Positions 25,430-32,650 of a DNA stretch of 64,000 nt are shown here, in pieces. The first letter of the stretch is position 1. Every line of letters starts with the position of its first letter. Origin of the DNA: CAVXDY01 sp963721335 (GTDB lineage Bacteria; Actinomycetota; Thermoleophilia; Miltoncostaeales; Miltoncostaeaceae); contig CAVRIV010000008.1 of assembly GCA_963721335.1 (NCBI GenBank), positions 310,001 through 374,000 on the forward strand. The letters run 5' to 3'. The notes under the pieces are model-generated. The model was not told the origin of the DNA, searched no databases, and saw only the letters and a list, made by a program, of their open reading frames with translations. Made by a program: the position numbers and the translations under genes.

Positions 25430-26013
25430 GGCGGCGGCACGATCGCGGCGGTCACCTGCTCGTCGCCGTCCGACTCGGGCACCAAGCGGGCGCCGCACTG
25501 CCAGCAGAAGCGGGCCTCGGCGCGGAAGGCGGCGCGGCAGCGCACGCAGCAGCCGGTGGTGAGGTCCCCCGACGCCCTCGCGCGGCGGACACGGCGCTCG
25601 CGGTCCATCTCGCCGAGCTGGATGTCGATGTCCCGCACCGTGTCGTCGAGCATCGCGACCTCGCCCGCGCGGCGGCGCATGACCTCCTCGCTCAGCATGT
25701 CGCGCCGGTAGAGCTCGAAGGCCAGGCCGCCGAGGTGGTACACGGCCTCCTGGCGCTGGGAGATGAGCGTCCGGCGGCGGCGGTGGAGGGCACCGGCCCG
25801 CTCCTGCCGCGGCGGCGCCGGGATGACCCCCGTCGCCTCATCGGCCGGCTCCCCGTCGCCGCCGGCCGGGGTTGCGGAGGGCTTTCGGCGGGGCAGGAAC
25901 CTGCGCCACGACGTGGATCCGGCCGGCGCGGCGCCGGGCGCCGCCTCGGGTGGCGGTGCCGTCTCCTCGGCGGGCGTCGGGGCGGCGGGGTCGGCGTCGG
26001 GCGTCATCGGCAT
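25426..26013 (-). CDS. Zinc-ribbon protein with central coiled coil
   Basis: A 195-residue protein. A Pro/Ala-rich N-terminus is followed by a basic segment, a helical region (QRQEAVYHLGGLAFELYRRD and DDTVRDIDIQLGEMDRERRV) and a C-terminal double zinc knuckle (CCVRCRAAFRAEARFCWQCG). No membrane helix is present. It precedes and overlaps the SPOR-like zinc-ribbon gene, so the products probably work together. Start chosen at the first of two nearby ATGs (26013 or 26007). The family is unknown to me. Confidence 0.65.
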   Translation of the reverse strand: MPMTPDADPAAPTPAEETAPPPEAAPGAAPAGSTSWRRFLPRRKPSATPAGGDGEPADEATGVIPAPPRQERAGALHRRRRTLISQRQEAVYHLGGLAFELYRRDMLSEEVMRRRAGEVAMLDDTVRDIDIQLGEMDRERRVRRARASGDLTTGCCVRCRAAFRAEARFCWQCGARLVPESDGDEQVTAAIVPPP

Positions 26014-26046
26014 CGGTCTCGTGCGGCATGGTAACGGCCCGCCCGA

Positions 26047-26076
26047 TTGACGCTCGTCACACCGCCTCCGTATACT
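26047..26076 (+). promoter_or_regulatory. Sigma70-type promoter of the SAM-riboswitch transcript
   Basis: TTGACG (26047-26052) and TATACT (26071-26076) are separated by 18 bases, and the riboswitch P1 stem starts seven bases after the -10. This is the best promoter match in the window. Confidence 0.8.
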
Positions 26077-26082
26077 CCCCGA

Positions 26083-26182
26083 CGCATCGAGAGCGGTGGA
26101 GGGATTGGCCCGACGAAGCCGCGGCAACCAGCGCGATACGCGCCAGGTGCCAAATCCAACAGGCGATAGCCTGGGAGATGCG
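26083..26182 (+). ncRNA. SAM-I (S-box) riboswitch aptamer
   Basis: The P1 helix is CGCATC (26083-26088) with GATGCG (26177-26182). Inside are the conserved S-box segments GTGGAGGGATTGGCCC, the GAAGCC...GGCAACC junction, a P3 hairpin (GCGCG/CGCGC around ATA), the conserved AGGTGCCAAATCC and a P4 hairpin (CAGGC-GATA-GCCTG). This matches the SAM-I consensus throughout. SAM binding would stabilise P1 and allow the downstream terminator to form, switching off the threonine-synthase-like and CysO-like genes. Confidence 0.95.
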
Positions 26183-26220
26183 AGAGCCCGATCCCTGTTC
26201 CGATCGCCCCTCGCCCTCCC
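26173..26220 (+). promoter_or_regulatory. Antiterminator pairing of the SAM-I switch
   Basis: GGGAG (26173-26177) can pair with CTCCC (26216-26220), and CGAG (26181-26184) with CTCG (26210-26213). This uses the 3' strand of P1 and the 5' arm of the terminator, so it excludes both. It is the classical expression platform of an OFF switch. Confidence 0.7.
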
Positions 26221-26240
26221 AGTTTGAGGGCGTTTTCTTT
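26212..26240 (+). terminator. Intrinsic terminator of the SAM-I riboswitch
   Basis: CGCCCTC (26212-26218) and GAGGGCG (26226-26232) form a perfect seven-base stem, followed by TTTTCTTT (26233-26240). It is the only clear U-tailed terminator found and lies before the structural genes, as expected for attenuation. Confidence 0.9.
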
Positions 26241-26267
26241 GTCGGCACGAGGGGATCGGGGGGGACG

Positions 26268-27518
26268 GTGATCGGATACGAGACGGCGGCGATCGCGCTC
26301 CGATGTAAGGAGTGCGAGCGACTCGGAGAGCTGACCGCGGCCTACGTCTGCGAGTACTGCTTCGGGCCGCTCGAGGTGGAGTACGACCGCGACCTGATCG
26401 CGGCGCGGGTCACGCGCGAGTCGATCGCGGCGGGGCCCCACTCGCTGTGGCGCTACCGCGATTTCCTCCCCTGCGCCCCCGAGGATCCCAACGCCGGCCT
26501 CCCCTCGGGAATGACGCCGCTGGTGAAGGCGCCGCGCCTCGCCGCGGAGCTCGGGCTGCGCGACGTCTGGGTGAAGAACGACACCGCCAACCCCACCCAC
26601 AGCTTCAAGGACCGGGTGGTCTCGGTGGCGCTGGAGAAGGCCAAGCAGCTCGGCTACGGCGTGGTGGCCTGCGCATCGACGGGCAACCTCGCCAACTCGG
26701 TGGCCGCCCACGCGGCGGCGCACGGCCTGGAGAGCTACGTCTTCGTGCCGGCCGACCTCGAGGAGCAGAAGATCGTCGCCACCGCGGTCTACGGCACCAC
26801 CCTCCTGGCCGTGGGCGGCAACTACGACGACGTCAACCGCCTCTGCATGGAGCTGGCGGGCGAGCGCCCCTGGGCGTTCGTCAACGTCAACGTGCGTCCC
26901 TACTACAGCGAGGGCTCGAAGACGCTGGCCTACGAGGTCGCCGAGCAGCTCGATTGGAGCCTGCCGGACCGCTGCGTCATCCCGATCGCCTCCGGCTCCC
27001 TCTACACCAAGATCCGCCGCGGGTTCCAGGACCTCCTGGAGACGGGCCTGGTGGAGGGCGACGTGCCCGCGCTCGACGGCGCCCAGGCGGCGGGCTGCGG
27101 CCCGGTGGCCGCGGCGTACGAGGCCGGGCTCGACTTCGTGGCGCCCACGCGCCCGGACACGATCGCCAAGAGCCTCGCCATCGGGAACCCGGCCGACGGC
27201 GTCTTCGCGCTGGACGCGGCGCACGCGACGGGCGGGTCCATCTCGTCGGTCACCGAGGAGGAGATCGTCGACGGCATCGAGCTCCTGGCCCGCACGACCG
27301 GGGTCTTCACCGAGACGGCGGGCGGCGTGACCACGGCAACCCTGGCCAAGCTCGCGCGAGCCGGCCGCATCGATCGGGACGAGCGGGTGGTGCTCTACAT
27401 CACCGGCGACGGCCTGAAGACCCTCGACGCGGTCGCCTCGCGGGTGGAGCGCCACCACATCGAGCCCACCCTGGCGAGCTTCGAGACCGCCATGGGCCTC
27501 CAGCGGCTCGTCGCCTGA
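26268..27518 (+). CDS. Threonine-synthase-like PLP enzyme under SAM riboswitch control
   Basis: A 416-residue fold-type II PLP enzyme. An N-terminal zinc ribbon (Cys13, 16, 28, 31) precedes the catalytic domain; Lys114 in NPTHSFKDR is the Schiff-base lysine, with CASTGNLANS binding the cofactor phosphate. Family-level annotation is threonine synthase, which acts on O-phosphohomoserine. However, a SAM-I switch controls it and a CysO-like sulfur carrier follows 31 bases later. SAM repression makes sense for methionine, not threonine, synthesis, so replacement of phosphate by carrier-bound sulfide to give homocysteine is inferred. Plain threonine synthase remains possible. GTG 26268 is preceded by a GGGGGGGA ribosome-binding stretch. 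Confidence 0.9.
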   Translation: MIGYETAAIALRCKECERLGELTAAYVCEYCFGPLEVEYDRDLIAARVTRESIAAGPHSLWRYRDFLPCAPEDPNAGLPSGMTPLVKAPRLAAELGLRDVWVKNDTANPTHSFKDRVVSVALEKAKQLGYGVVACASTGNLANSVAAHAAAHGLESYVFVPADLEEQKIVATAVYGTTLLAVGGNYDDVNRLCMELAGERPWAFVNVNVRPYYSEGSKTLAYEVAEQLDWSLPDRCVIPIASGSLYTKIRRGFQDLLETGLVEGDVPALDGAQAAGCGPVAAAYEAGLDFVAPTRPDTIAKSLAIGNPADGVFALDAAHATGGSISSVTEEEIVDGIELLARTTGVFTETAGGVTTATLAKLARAGRIDRDERVVLYITGDGLKTLDAVASRVERHHIEPTLASFETAMGLQRLVA

Positions 27519-27549
27519 CCCCGTGCCCCCGGTTCCCGAGGAGAGAGAG

Positions 27550-27822
27550 ATGGCCGTCAACGTCCGCATCCCGGCACCCCTGCGCCCCATGGTCGGCGGG
27601 GTGTCGGAGATCAAGTGCGAGCCGGGCACGGTGCGCGAGCTCATCGACCAGCTCGACAGCCGGCACGCCGGGTTTCGCGACCGCGTGATGGAGGACGGGT
27701 CCCTGCGGCGCTTCGTCAACGTGTTCGTCGCCGGAGAGGACGTGCGCTTCGGCGAGGGCATCGAGACCGCCGTCTCGGACGGCCAGGAGGTCACGATCCT
27801 CCCGGCCGTCGCGGGGGGCTGA
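27550..27822 (+). CDS. CysO-like MoaD/ThiS-family sulfur carrier protein
   Basis: A 90-residue ubiquitin-fold protein ending VTILPAVAGG, the C-terminal Gly-Gly being the site of adenylation and thiocarboxylation. It closely resembles mycobacterial CysO: VRIPAPLRPMVGG at the start and RRFVNVFVAGEDVRF before the end. CysO gives sulfur to the PLP enzyme CysM, which uses O-phosphoserine. Here the neighbour is a PLP enzyme of the type that uses O-phosphohomoserine. No activating MoeB-type enzyme or Mec-type JAMM peptidase is in the window. A GAGGAGAGAGAG ribosome-binding stretch precedes the ATG. Confidence 0.93.
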   Translation: MAVNVRIPAPLRPMVGGVSEIKCEPGTVRELIDQLDSRHAGFRDRVMEDGSLRRFVNVFVAGEDVRFGEGIETAVSDGQEVTILPAVAGG

Positions 27823-27844
27823 CCGCCCCGGGCACCGGGCGCCC

Positions 27845-28738
27845 GTGACGACCGCGCTGGTCACGGGCGGGAGCGGCCTGGTCGGCCGGGCGCTGGTGGC
27901 GCGTCTGCGGTCCGGCGGGGTGAGGGTGCTGGCGACCGCACGGTCACTCGCCTCCGAGCGCGCGGTGGTCGAGGCCGGGGCCGAGCCGCTGCACACCGAC
28001 GTGGAGGGGCTGGCCTCGTGGGCGCGCGAGATCGCGGACGTCGAGGTGGTCTACCACCTGGGGCTGCCGCGCATCCAGCCGCCCCTGCGACGTGTGGGCG
28101 CGCGGCGGCGGGCGAGGCTGGCGGCCACGGGTGCCGCCGCCCTGCGCGCCGCCGTCGGCGACCGCCCGGTGGTGATGGCCTCGACGGGGCTCCTCTACGG
28201 GACGGCCGCGCCCGCGGTGGACGACGACCCGGCGACGAGCGGGCTCGCCCTGGCCCAGGCCGCCCGCCGCGCCGAGATCGAGCTGGAGGGGCCGGCGCTC
28301 CGGGTGGTGCGCCTCCCCTGGGTCTACGGGCCCACCGGCCTGATGCGCGACCTGATCGTGGGCATCCGGACGCGGCGCTACCGCGTCGTGGGGCCCGGGG
28401 CGAACCCCTGGTCGCTCCTCGCCGTCGACGATGCGGCGTCGGCCCTGGTCGCGGCGGCGGAGGCGCCCCCCGGGACCTACACGGCGGCCGAGGGCGAGCC
28501 CCCCACCCAGCTCGACGTGATCCTGGCCATCTGCCGCACGCCGGGCCATCCCCGCCCCGACCACGCCGCGCCGGCCCTCGCCGGCATCGCGATGGGCGGC
28601 GCCATGAGCGAGGCCCTCGCCGCGCCGCTCTCGATCCGGACCGGTCGCCTGGGTGCGCTCGGCTGGGCGCCGGCGGGCGACTGGCGAGCCGACCTCACGC
28701 GGCTGGCGGAGGCCCCCCTTCCGCTGCCGCGGCGCTGA
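27845..28738 (+). CDS. NAD-dependent epimerase/dehydratase-family protein
   Basis: A 297-residue atypical extended-SDR protein with the N-terminal nucleotide motif VTGGSGLVGRALVARL, VVYHLGLPRIQPP, the active-site-like STGLLYG and RVVRLPWVYGPTG. The usual YxxxK pair is not obvious, because ALAQAARRAEIE takes the place where it is expected, so catalytic capacity is uncertain. It starts (GTG) 23 bases after the CysO-like gene and may share the SAM-regulated transcript. The 3' end overlaps the next, convergent gene by 44 bases. Confidence 0.8.
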   Translation: MTTALVTGGSGLVGRALVARLRSGGVRVLATARSLASERAVVEAGAEPLHTDVEGLASWAREIADVEVVYHLGLPRIQPPLRRVGARRRARLAATGAAALRAAVGDRPVVMASTGLLYGTAAPAVDDDPATSGLALAQAARRAEIELEGPALRVVRLPWVYGPTGLMRDLIVGIRTRRYRVVGPGANPWSLLAVDDAASALVAAAEAPPGTYTAAEGEPPTQLDVILAICRTPGHPRPDHAAPALAGIAMGGAMSEALAAPLSIRTGRLGALGWAPAGDWRADLTRLAEAPLPLPRR

Positions 28739-29018
28739 GCGGTATCGAGACGGTGCGGGTCGTGCCGGCGGTCTGGTAGAGCACGTCGAGGGTGTCGCCC
28801 TTCAGGTCGCCGTACACCCCGATCCCGATCGCCAGCATCACCTTGCGGCCCAGGCCCAGCGGGGGCCGGGCCCTCAGCGGGCGCAGGAAGCTCAGCCGGG
28901 CGCCCTCCACGACGAAGTGCTCGCCCTCGCGCCACTCCTCGCCGTTCACGTACACCCGGATCGGAGGAGCGGCCTCGGGCGGGAGCGCCACCGCGTGCAC
29001 GAGGTTGTCGTCCGCCAC
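28695..29018 (-). CDS. Conserved hypothetical protein, 107 aa
   Basis: A small soluble protein with no signal peptide. It is beta-rich (IRVYVNGEEWREGEHFVVEG, then KVMLAIGIGVYGDLKGDTLD) and ends in an Ala/Pro tail. The pattern RVYVNGEEWREG resembles phage-tail or baseplate-type beta modules only superficially. I do not recognise the family. The GTG start follows no strong ribosome-binding site. It overlaps the convergent epimerase gene by 44 bases and lies 19 bases downstream of the homocysteine methyltransferase start-to-stop unit's neighbour on the same strand. Confidence 0.6.
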   Translation of the reverse strand: MADDNLVHAVALPPEAAPPIRVYVNGEEWREGEHFVVEGARLSFLRPLRARPPLGLGRKVMLAIGIGVYGDLKGDTLDVLYQTAGTTRTVSIPLSAAAAEGGPPPAA

Positions 29019-29037
29019 TCGCCCAGACTAGTCGTCC

Positions 29038-29979
29038 TCAACCGTTCCAGGCGGTGAGCACCTCGGCCACGTGACGGTGATCGGTGCCGCAGCAGCCGCC
29101 CAGCACCCTCACGCGCGGAAGGCGTCGTCGCAGCTCCCGGTGGTCGGCGCCCAGCTGGACGGGGTCCCCCTCGTCGAGGTCCTCGGCCTCGTCCAGCTCG
29201 GCGTGGCTCCGGGTGGAGGCGTTGGCGCGGATCGCGCCGATCCGCTCCAGCCATGGCCCGTCCTCGTCGAGCACCCCCGCGAAGTGGGTGGGGTGCGCGC
29301 AGTTGACCATGAAGTAGGCCGCCGCCCCGTCGGTGGCGGCATCGACCTCCTCGATCGCGTCCCGCAGACGCGTCCCGTCCGGCAGGCGCCCGTCCGTCTC
29401 GACCGTGAAGCCGATCACGGCCGGCATCCCCGCCTTCTGGGCGGCCCGCACGATCCCGATCGCCTCGTCGGCATAGGTGATCGTGAAGGCGGTCACCAGG
29501 TCGGCCGCCGTGCGGCTGAAGGATTCGATCTGGGCGGCGTGGTACCGCTCGGCATCGCGGGCCGAGAGGATCTCGGCGGGGCGGTAGCCGTCGCCCTGGG
29601 GGCCGATGGCGCCGGAGATGACGATCGGGGGACCGCCCGCCGGCTGGCTCGCGCGGATGTCCTCGAGCAGCGCCACCGCCTGCCGGTTGGCCCGGTCGAG
29701 CTCGCCGGCCGAGTAGCCGAGGCGGGTCGCCCAGTCGGGGTTCGCCCGCCACGTGGGGGTCTCGAGCACGATGCCGACGCCCTGCTCCCGGGCGATCGCC
29801 AGGTAGGGGAGGTAGTAGTCGTGCAGCGCCTGGAGGCCCGTCGCGTCCTCGATGAGGACGAACGCCGCGAAGTCGGGAAGCACGAGCCCGCGGTGGAAGA
29901 TCAGCGTGGTCTCGAGCCCGCCGTCGGTCACGAACGGCCGCTCGGCGGTGAGCTGTGGGAGTCGATCGCGATCGCGCAT
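29038..29979 (-). CDS. Homocysteine S-methyltransferase-family protein
   Basis: A 313-residue (beta/alpha)8 enzyme of the Pfam S-methyl_trans family. The zinc ligands are visible: Cys in MVNCAHPTHF and the Cys pair in VLGGCCGTDHRHV. The opening FVTDGGLETTLIFHRGL and ISGAIGPQGDGY fit the family. It would methylate homocysteine using a donor such as S-methylmethionine or betaine. ATG 29979 is chosen because GGAGG lies eight bases upstream. It is within 1.3 kb of the SAM-regulated sulfur-carrier operon, though on the opposite strand. Confidence 0.9.
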   Translation of the reverse strand: MRDRDRLPQLTAERPFVTDGGLETTLIFHRGLVLPDFAAFVLIEDATGLQALHDYYLPYLAIAREQGVGIVLETPTWRANPDWATRLGYSAGELDRANRQAVALLEDIRASQPAGGPPIVISGAIGPQGDGYRPAEILSARDAERYHAAQIESFSRTAADLVTAFTITYADEAIGIVRAAQKAGMPAVIGFTVETDGRLPDGTRLRDAIEEVDAATDGAAAYFMVNCAHPTHFAGVLDEDGPWLERIGAIRANASTRSHAELDEAEDLDEGDPVQLGADHRELRRRLPRVRVLGGCCGTDHRHVAEVLTAWNG

Positions 29980-30209
29980 GACGAGACCTCCGGGGGTGGC
30001 GCGGCACGGCGGGAGCGACGCTCTCACACGCTCCGGCCGAGCGACAAGCCGCCGCCCGCGCCATCTCACCACCGACACCGGGGTGGGCTACCGGCTGCGC
30101 CTCGGAGCGCCCGCTCCGGGCTGACGCGGGGCCCGGCTTACGAAGCTCGTCCGAATCACTCACAAAGGGCTCACCCTCTCGCGGACCGGGCGCGGGAGGG
30201 TGGTCCCCC

Positions 30210-31217
30210 ATGCCGATGAGATTCGCACTCAGGCTCGTCGCCGCGGCGCTGATGCTCGCCTGCGCCGTACCCGCCATGGCGGTGCAGCAGGTGACCCACG
30301 ACTCCGCCGGGCGGCCGATCACCTTCGACGTCCAAGCCCAGGGCGCCGACGTGAACGGCTACACGGCGGTCCTCGACGGTCTCCAGCACGGGGCGGAGAT
30401 CAGCGACGTGACGGTGACGATCGTCCCGCAGTCGTCGATCGCCACGGAGTGCGAGCCGGGGGCGGTCGCCTGCTACCGCTGGAGCTCACGGGACGGTGCG
30501 GCGATGTTCGTGCCGGCCCAGCCCCCCGCGCAGGTCCGCGGCTCGCTGGCCCACGAGTACGGCCACCACGTCGACACCACCCGCCCGCACCTGCCGGGCG
30601 CGAAGGGCCTGGACGGCACCGCGGGCTGGTGGCAGGCCCGCGACATGGCGGCCCTCCTCGCCCAGGGGCGGGTGGCGTGGGACTACTCGCTCGGCTGGGA
30701 CCACTCCATCGCGGAGATCTTCGCGGAGGACTACAGGCTCACCAACATTCCCGGGGAGACGTCTCAGATCCAGTGGTTGGGAGCGCCGCCGCCGGCGGTC
30801 TCGGACGCGATCCGGGCCGACCTCGCCGGCGCCACGGTCCCTCCCGGACAGGCCCCCGTGCCTCCCCCCCCGACGACGGGCCCGGCCCCTGCATCCGGAC
30901 CGGCGACGACGGGAGCGGGCGCGCGCACGGTGATCCGCTCGAGCGGACGGCTCGCTCCCGGCAGGCGCTCCCGGGTCCGATTCTCCGTGACCTCCCCGCG
31001 CCGAGTGGCCGTGAACGTCAAGGGCGTCACGGGGGACCGTGTGCGCGCGGTGCTCCGCTGCAACGGAAAGCCCGTCGGGGGGGCGGTGGCCCGCCGCGGA
31101 CGGCCGGCCACGGTTCGCGCAGGGCGGGTCGCGCCGGGCGCATGCCGGGTCACCCTGCGGGCCATCGGCGCGTCGAGCTCGTATCGCGTGACCGTCCTGA
31201 CGACCCGGCCCTCCTGA
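30210..31217 (+). CDS. Secreted HExxH-type metallopeptidase-like protein
   Basis: A 335-residue protein with a signal peptide (FALRLVAAALMLACAVPAMA). The zinc-peptidase motif LAHEYGHHVD lies near residue 115, and a downstream Glu in AEIFAEDYRL could be the third ligand, as in gluzincins. A Pro/Thr linker (PVPPPPTTGPAP) leads to a C-terminal beta domain (TSPRRVAVNVKGVTGDRVRAV) of the kind used for surface or substrate binding. No known peptidase family is certain. An intergenic region of 230 bases precedes it. The gene ends before a set of hairpins. Confidence 0.72.
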   Translation: MPMRFALRLVAAALMLACAVPAMAVQQVTHDSAGRPITFDVQAQGADVNGYTAVLDGLQHGAEISDVTVTIVPQSSIATECEPGAVACYRWSSRDGAAMFVPAQPPAQVRGSLAHEYGHHVDTTRPHLPGAKGLDGTAGWWQARDMAALLAQGRVAWDYSLGWDHSIAEIFAEDYRLTNIPGETSQIQWLGAPPPAVSDAIRADLAGATVPPGQAPVPPPPTTGPAPASGPATTGAGARTVIRSSGRLAPGRRSRVRFSVTSPRRVAVNVKGVTGDRVRAVLRCNGKPVGGAVARRGRPATVRAGRVAPGACRVTLRAIGASSSYRVTVLTTRPS

Positions 31218-31246
31218 CGTCTTGATGTGATCGTGGGACGGGGCGG

Positions 31247-31260
31247 CCGTCTCTTGAGAC
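31247..31260. other. Inverted repeat, CGTCTC-TT-GAGACG
   Basis: A perfect six-base stem with a two-base centre, 30 bases after the metallopeptidase-like gene. With the larger palindrome just downstream it may be part of a terminator or a protein-binding site. Confidence 0.5.
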
Positions 31261-31270
31261 GCCCATGAGG

Positions 31271-31310
31271 CGAGCGGTCGTAGGTCATCCACGTGGATGA
31301 CCTCGCCGCT
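31271..31310. other. Long hairpin with a perfect 22-bp palindrome
   Basis: Bases 31281-31302 are a perfect palindrome (AGGTCATCCAC followed by its reverse complement), and the flanks GAGCGG (31271-31276) and CCGCTC (31305-31310) also pair. It could be a bidirectional terminator or an operator for the gene at 31396; no T tract follows. Confidence 0.75.
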
Positions 31311-31395
31311 CCCGGCCGGTCAGGTCGGGACGAACGTCGGGATCACCGGAACGGCTGCCGCGCGCACCCGGCCCGAACCTGCCTATCCTGGAGCC

Positions 31396-31734
31396 GTGAC
31401 CACGTCGCCGCGTCCGCGCGCCGCCTGCTCCCTCGAGCCCCACGAGCGCGCCGACCGGATGGGCGAGTTCGCGAAGCTGTTCTCGGACGCCCTCCTGTCG
31501 AGCCGGCTCGACGCGTCGGGGCTCGTGCTCTCCCTGGCGCCGCGCCCCGGGGTCATCGCCGCGATGCGCGACCTGCTCGCCCGCGAGGCGCGCTGCTGCC
31601 CCTTCCTCACCAGTGAGGTCGTCGAGGACGAGGCGGCCCTCGAGGTGCGCGTCAGCGCCCCCGACGCCGGCGCCGGCGCGCTGGCGAACCTCTTCGGGCT
31701 CGCGCGCGAGGCGCTGGCGGCCCGGCGCCGGTAG
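31396..31734 (+). CDS. Conserved hypothetical protein with an E-x-x-CC motif
   Basis: A 112-residue soluble protein. The segment RDLLAREARCCPFLTSEV carries adjacent cysteines in the pattern often seen in small proteins encoded near MerR/ArsR-type regulators, whose role is unknown; the surrounding helix-strand arrangement (ERADRMGEFAKLFSDALL and LEVRVSAPDAGAGALANLF) fits. The GTG start lies six bases after TATCCT (31384-31389), consistent with leaderless expression. It is convergent with the SRPBCC gene. Confidence 0.65.
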   Translation: MTTSPRPRAACSLEPHERADRMGEFAKLFSDALLSSRLDASGLVLSLAPRPGVIAAMRDLLAREARCCPFLTSEVVEDEAALEVRVSAPDAGAGALANLFGLAREALAARRR

Positions 31735-31770
31735 CTCCCGCCGGGACGGGCGGCCGCTCCCGACCCTTCC

Positions 31771-32178
31771 TCAGGCCCTGCTCTCCACGATGTCGCGCAG
31801 GCGCTCGAGGCCGGCGATCATGACGCCGCCGAGCCGCGACTCGATGTCGTAGCCCTCGACCTCCGAGGTGGCGGTCTGGCGCCAGAGCACCTGGGAGCCG
31901 CCGGGGGCCTCGACCACCCGGATCGTGGCCCTGTGGCTGCGGAGCCCCGGGATGCCGGTGAGCACCGTGTAGGAGTACGAGCGCCCGGCGTCGTCCCGCT
32001 CGATCCGCTCGACCAGCACCGCGCCGCTGCCCATGGTGACCGTCCGCTGGTCGCCGTCCACCTCGCACGCCACCACCGGCGCGAACCACTCGCCGATGCG
32101 CCCGGGATCCCCCGCCAGGGGCCAGACCCGGTCGGGCGCAGCCGCCACGTCCACGCCCACCTCGAAGTCGTTCGCCAT
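31771..32178 (-). CDS. SRPBCC-family protein
   Basis: A 135-residue START/Bet v1-like protein (polyketide cyclase/dehydrase type), opening FEVGVDVAAAPDRVWPLAGDPGRIGEW and continuing with the long hydrophobic-cavity strands (SYSYTVLTGIPGLRSH) and the C-terminal helix GVMIAGLERLRDIVE. Such proteins bind lipids or hydrophobic ligands; the ligand is unknown. The second of two in-frame ATGs (32178) is preferred because GGAGG lies about six bases upstream of it. Confidence 0.83.
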   Translation of the reverse strand: MANDFEVGVDVAAAPDRVWPLAGDPGRIGEWFAPVVACEVDGDQRTVTMGSGAVLVERIERDDAGRSYSYTVLTGIPGLRSHRATIRVVEAPGGSQVLWRQTATSEVEGYDIESRLGGVMIAGLERLRDIVESRA

Positions 32179-32250
32179 CCGTGCCTCCATCCTCGGGACC
32201 GTGGACCGGAGGCTACGGGTGCCGTCGCGCCGACGCGACGAACGGATCGG

Positions 32251-32526
32251 CTAGTGCAGCAGCGCCGTCCGAGCCTCGGGCGCGGGGAGGGGCTCGAGCT
32301 GGATCACGACCGCGGAGTTGATGCTGTCGGCCGCCAACCTGCGCTTCAGCTGCTGCGCGAGGTGGTTGGCCCCGTCGGTCCTGCCCTTGAGGTAGACGTC
32401 CACCATCTGGAGGACGAGCCGGTGCGCCTCGTCGGGGCCGAGGCCGAGATCCTTCACCGCGCGGTGGAAGAGCGGGCTCGCCTCGTCGGCGGCCTGCTGC
32501 ACGAAGTCCTCGCTTGTCGTCGGCAC
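32251..32526 (-). CDS. Small helical hypothetical protein, 91 aa
   Basis: A predicted all-helical protein (FVQQAADEASPLFHRAVKDL, then EAHRLVLQMVDVYLKGRTDG and ANHLAQQLKRRLAA) that ends in an Ala/Leu-rich tail. No cysteines, metal motif or membrane segment are present. GTG 32526 follows AAAGGTGG by a few bases and is chosen over an upstream ATG. It lies 72 bases upstream of the SRPBCC gene on the same strand. I do not recognise the family. Confidence 0.5.
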   Translation of the reverse strand: MPTTSEDFVQQAADEASPLFHRAVKDLGLGPDEAHRLVLQMVDVYLKGRTDGANHLAQQLKRRLAADSINSAVVIQLEPLPAPEARTALLH

Positions 32527-32650
32527 GGGGCCACCTTTCCGTTCGGTCGTCAGGGGGTCTGTCCGTCCCTCCATCGGCAGCTGGCGCCGATGTCCTGACC
32601 CGGCTTCAGGGCGCTCTCAGTTCTCCCGCGCGTATGCCGATGTTGTCGGT

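Noticed and set aside
27845..28738. Epimerase-like gene as a required part of the sulfur-carrier system
   Set aside because: It is close enough to share the transcript, but nothing in its sequence links it to sulfur transfer.
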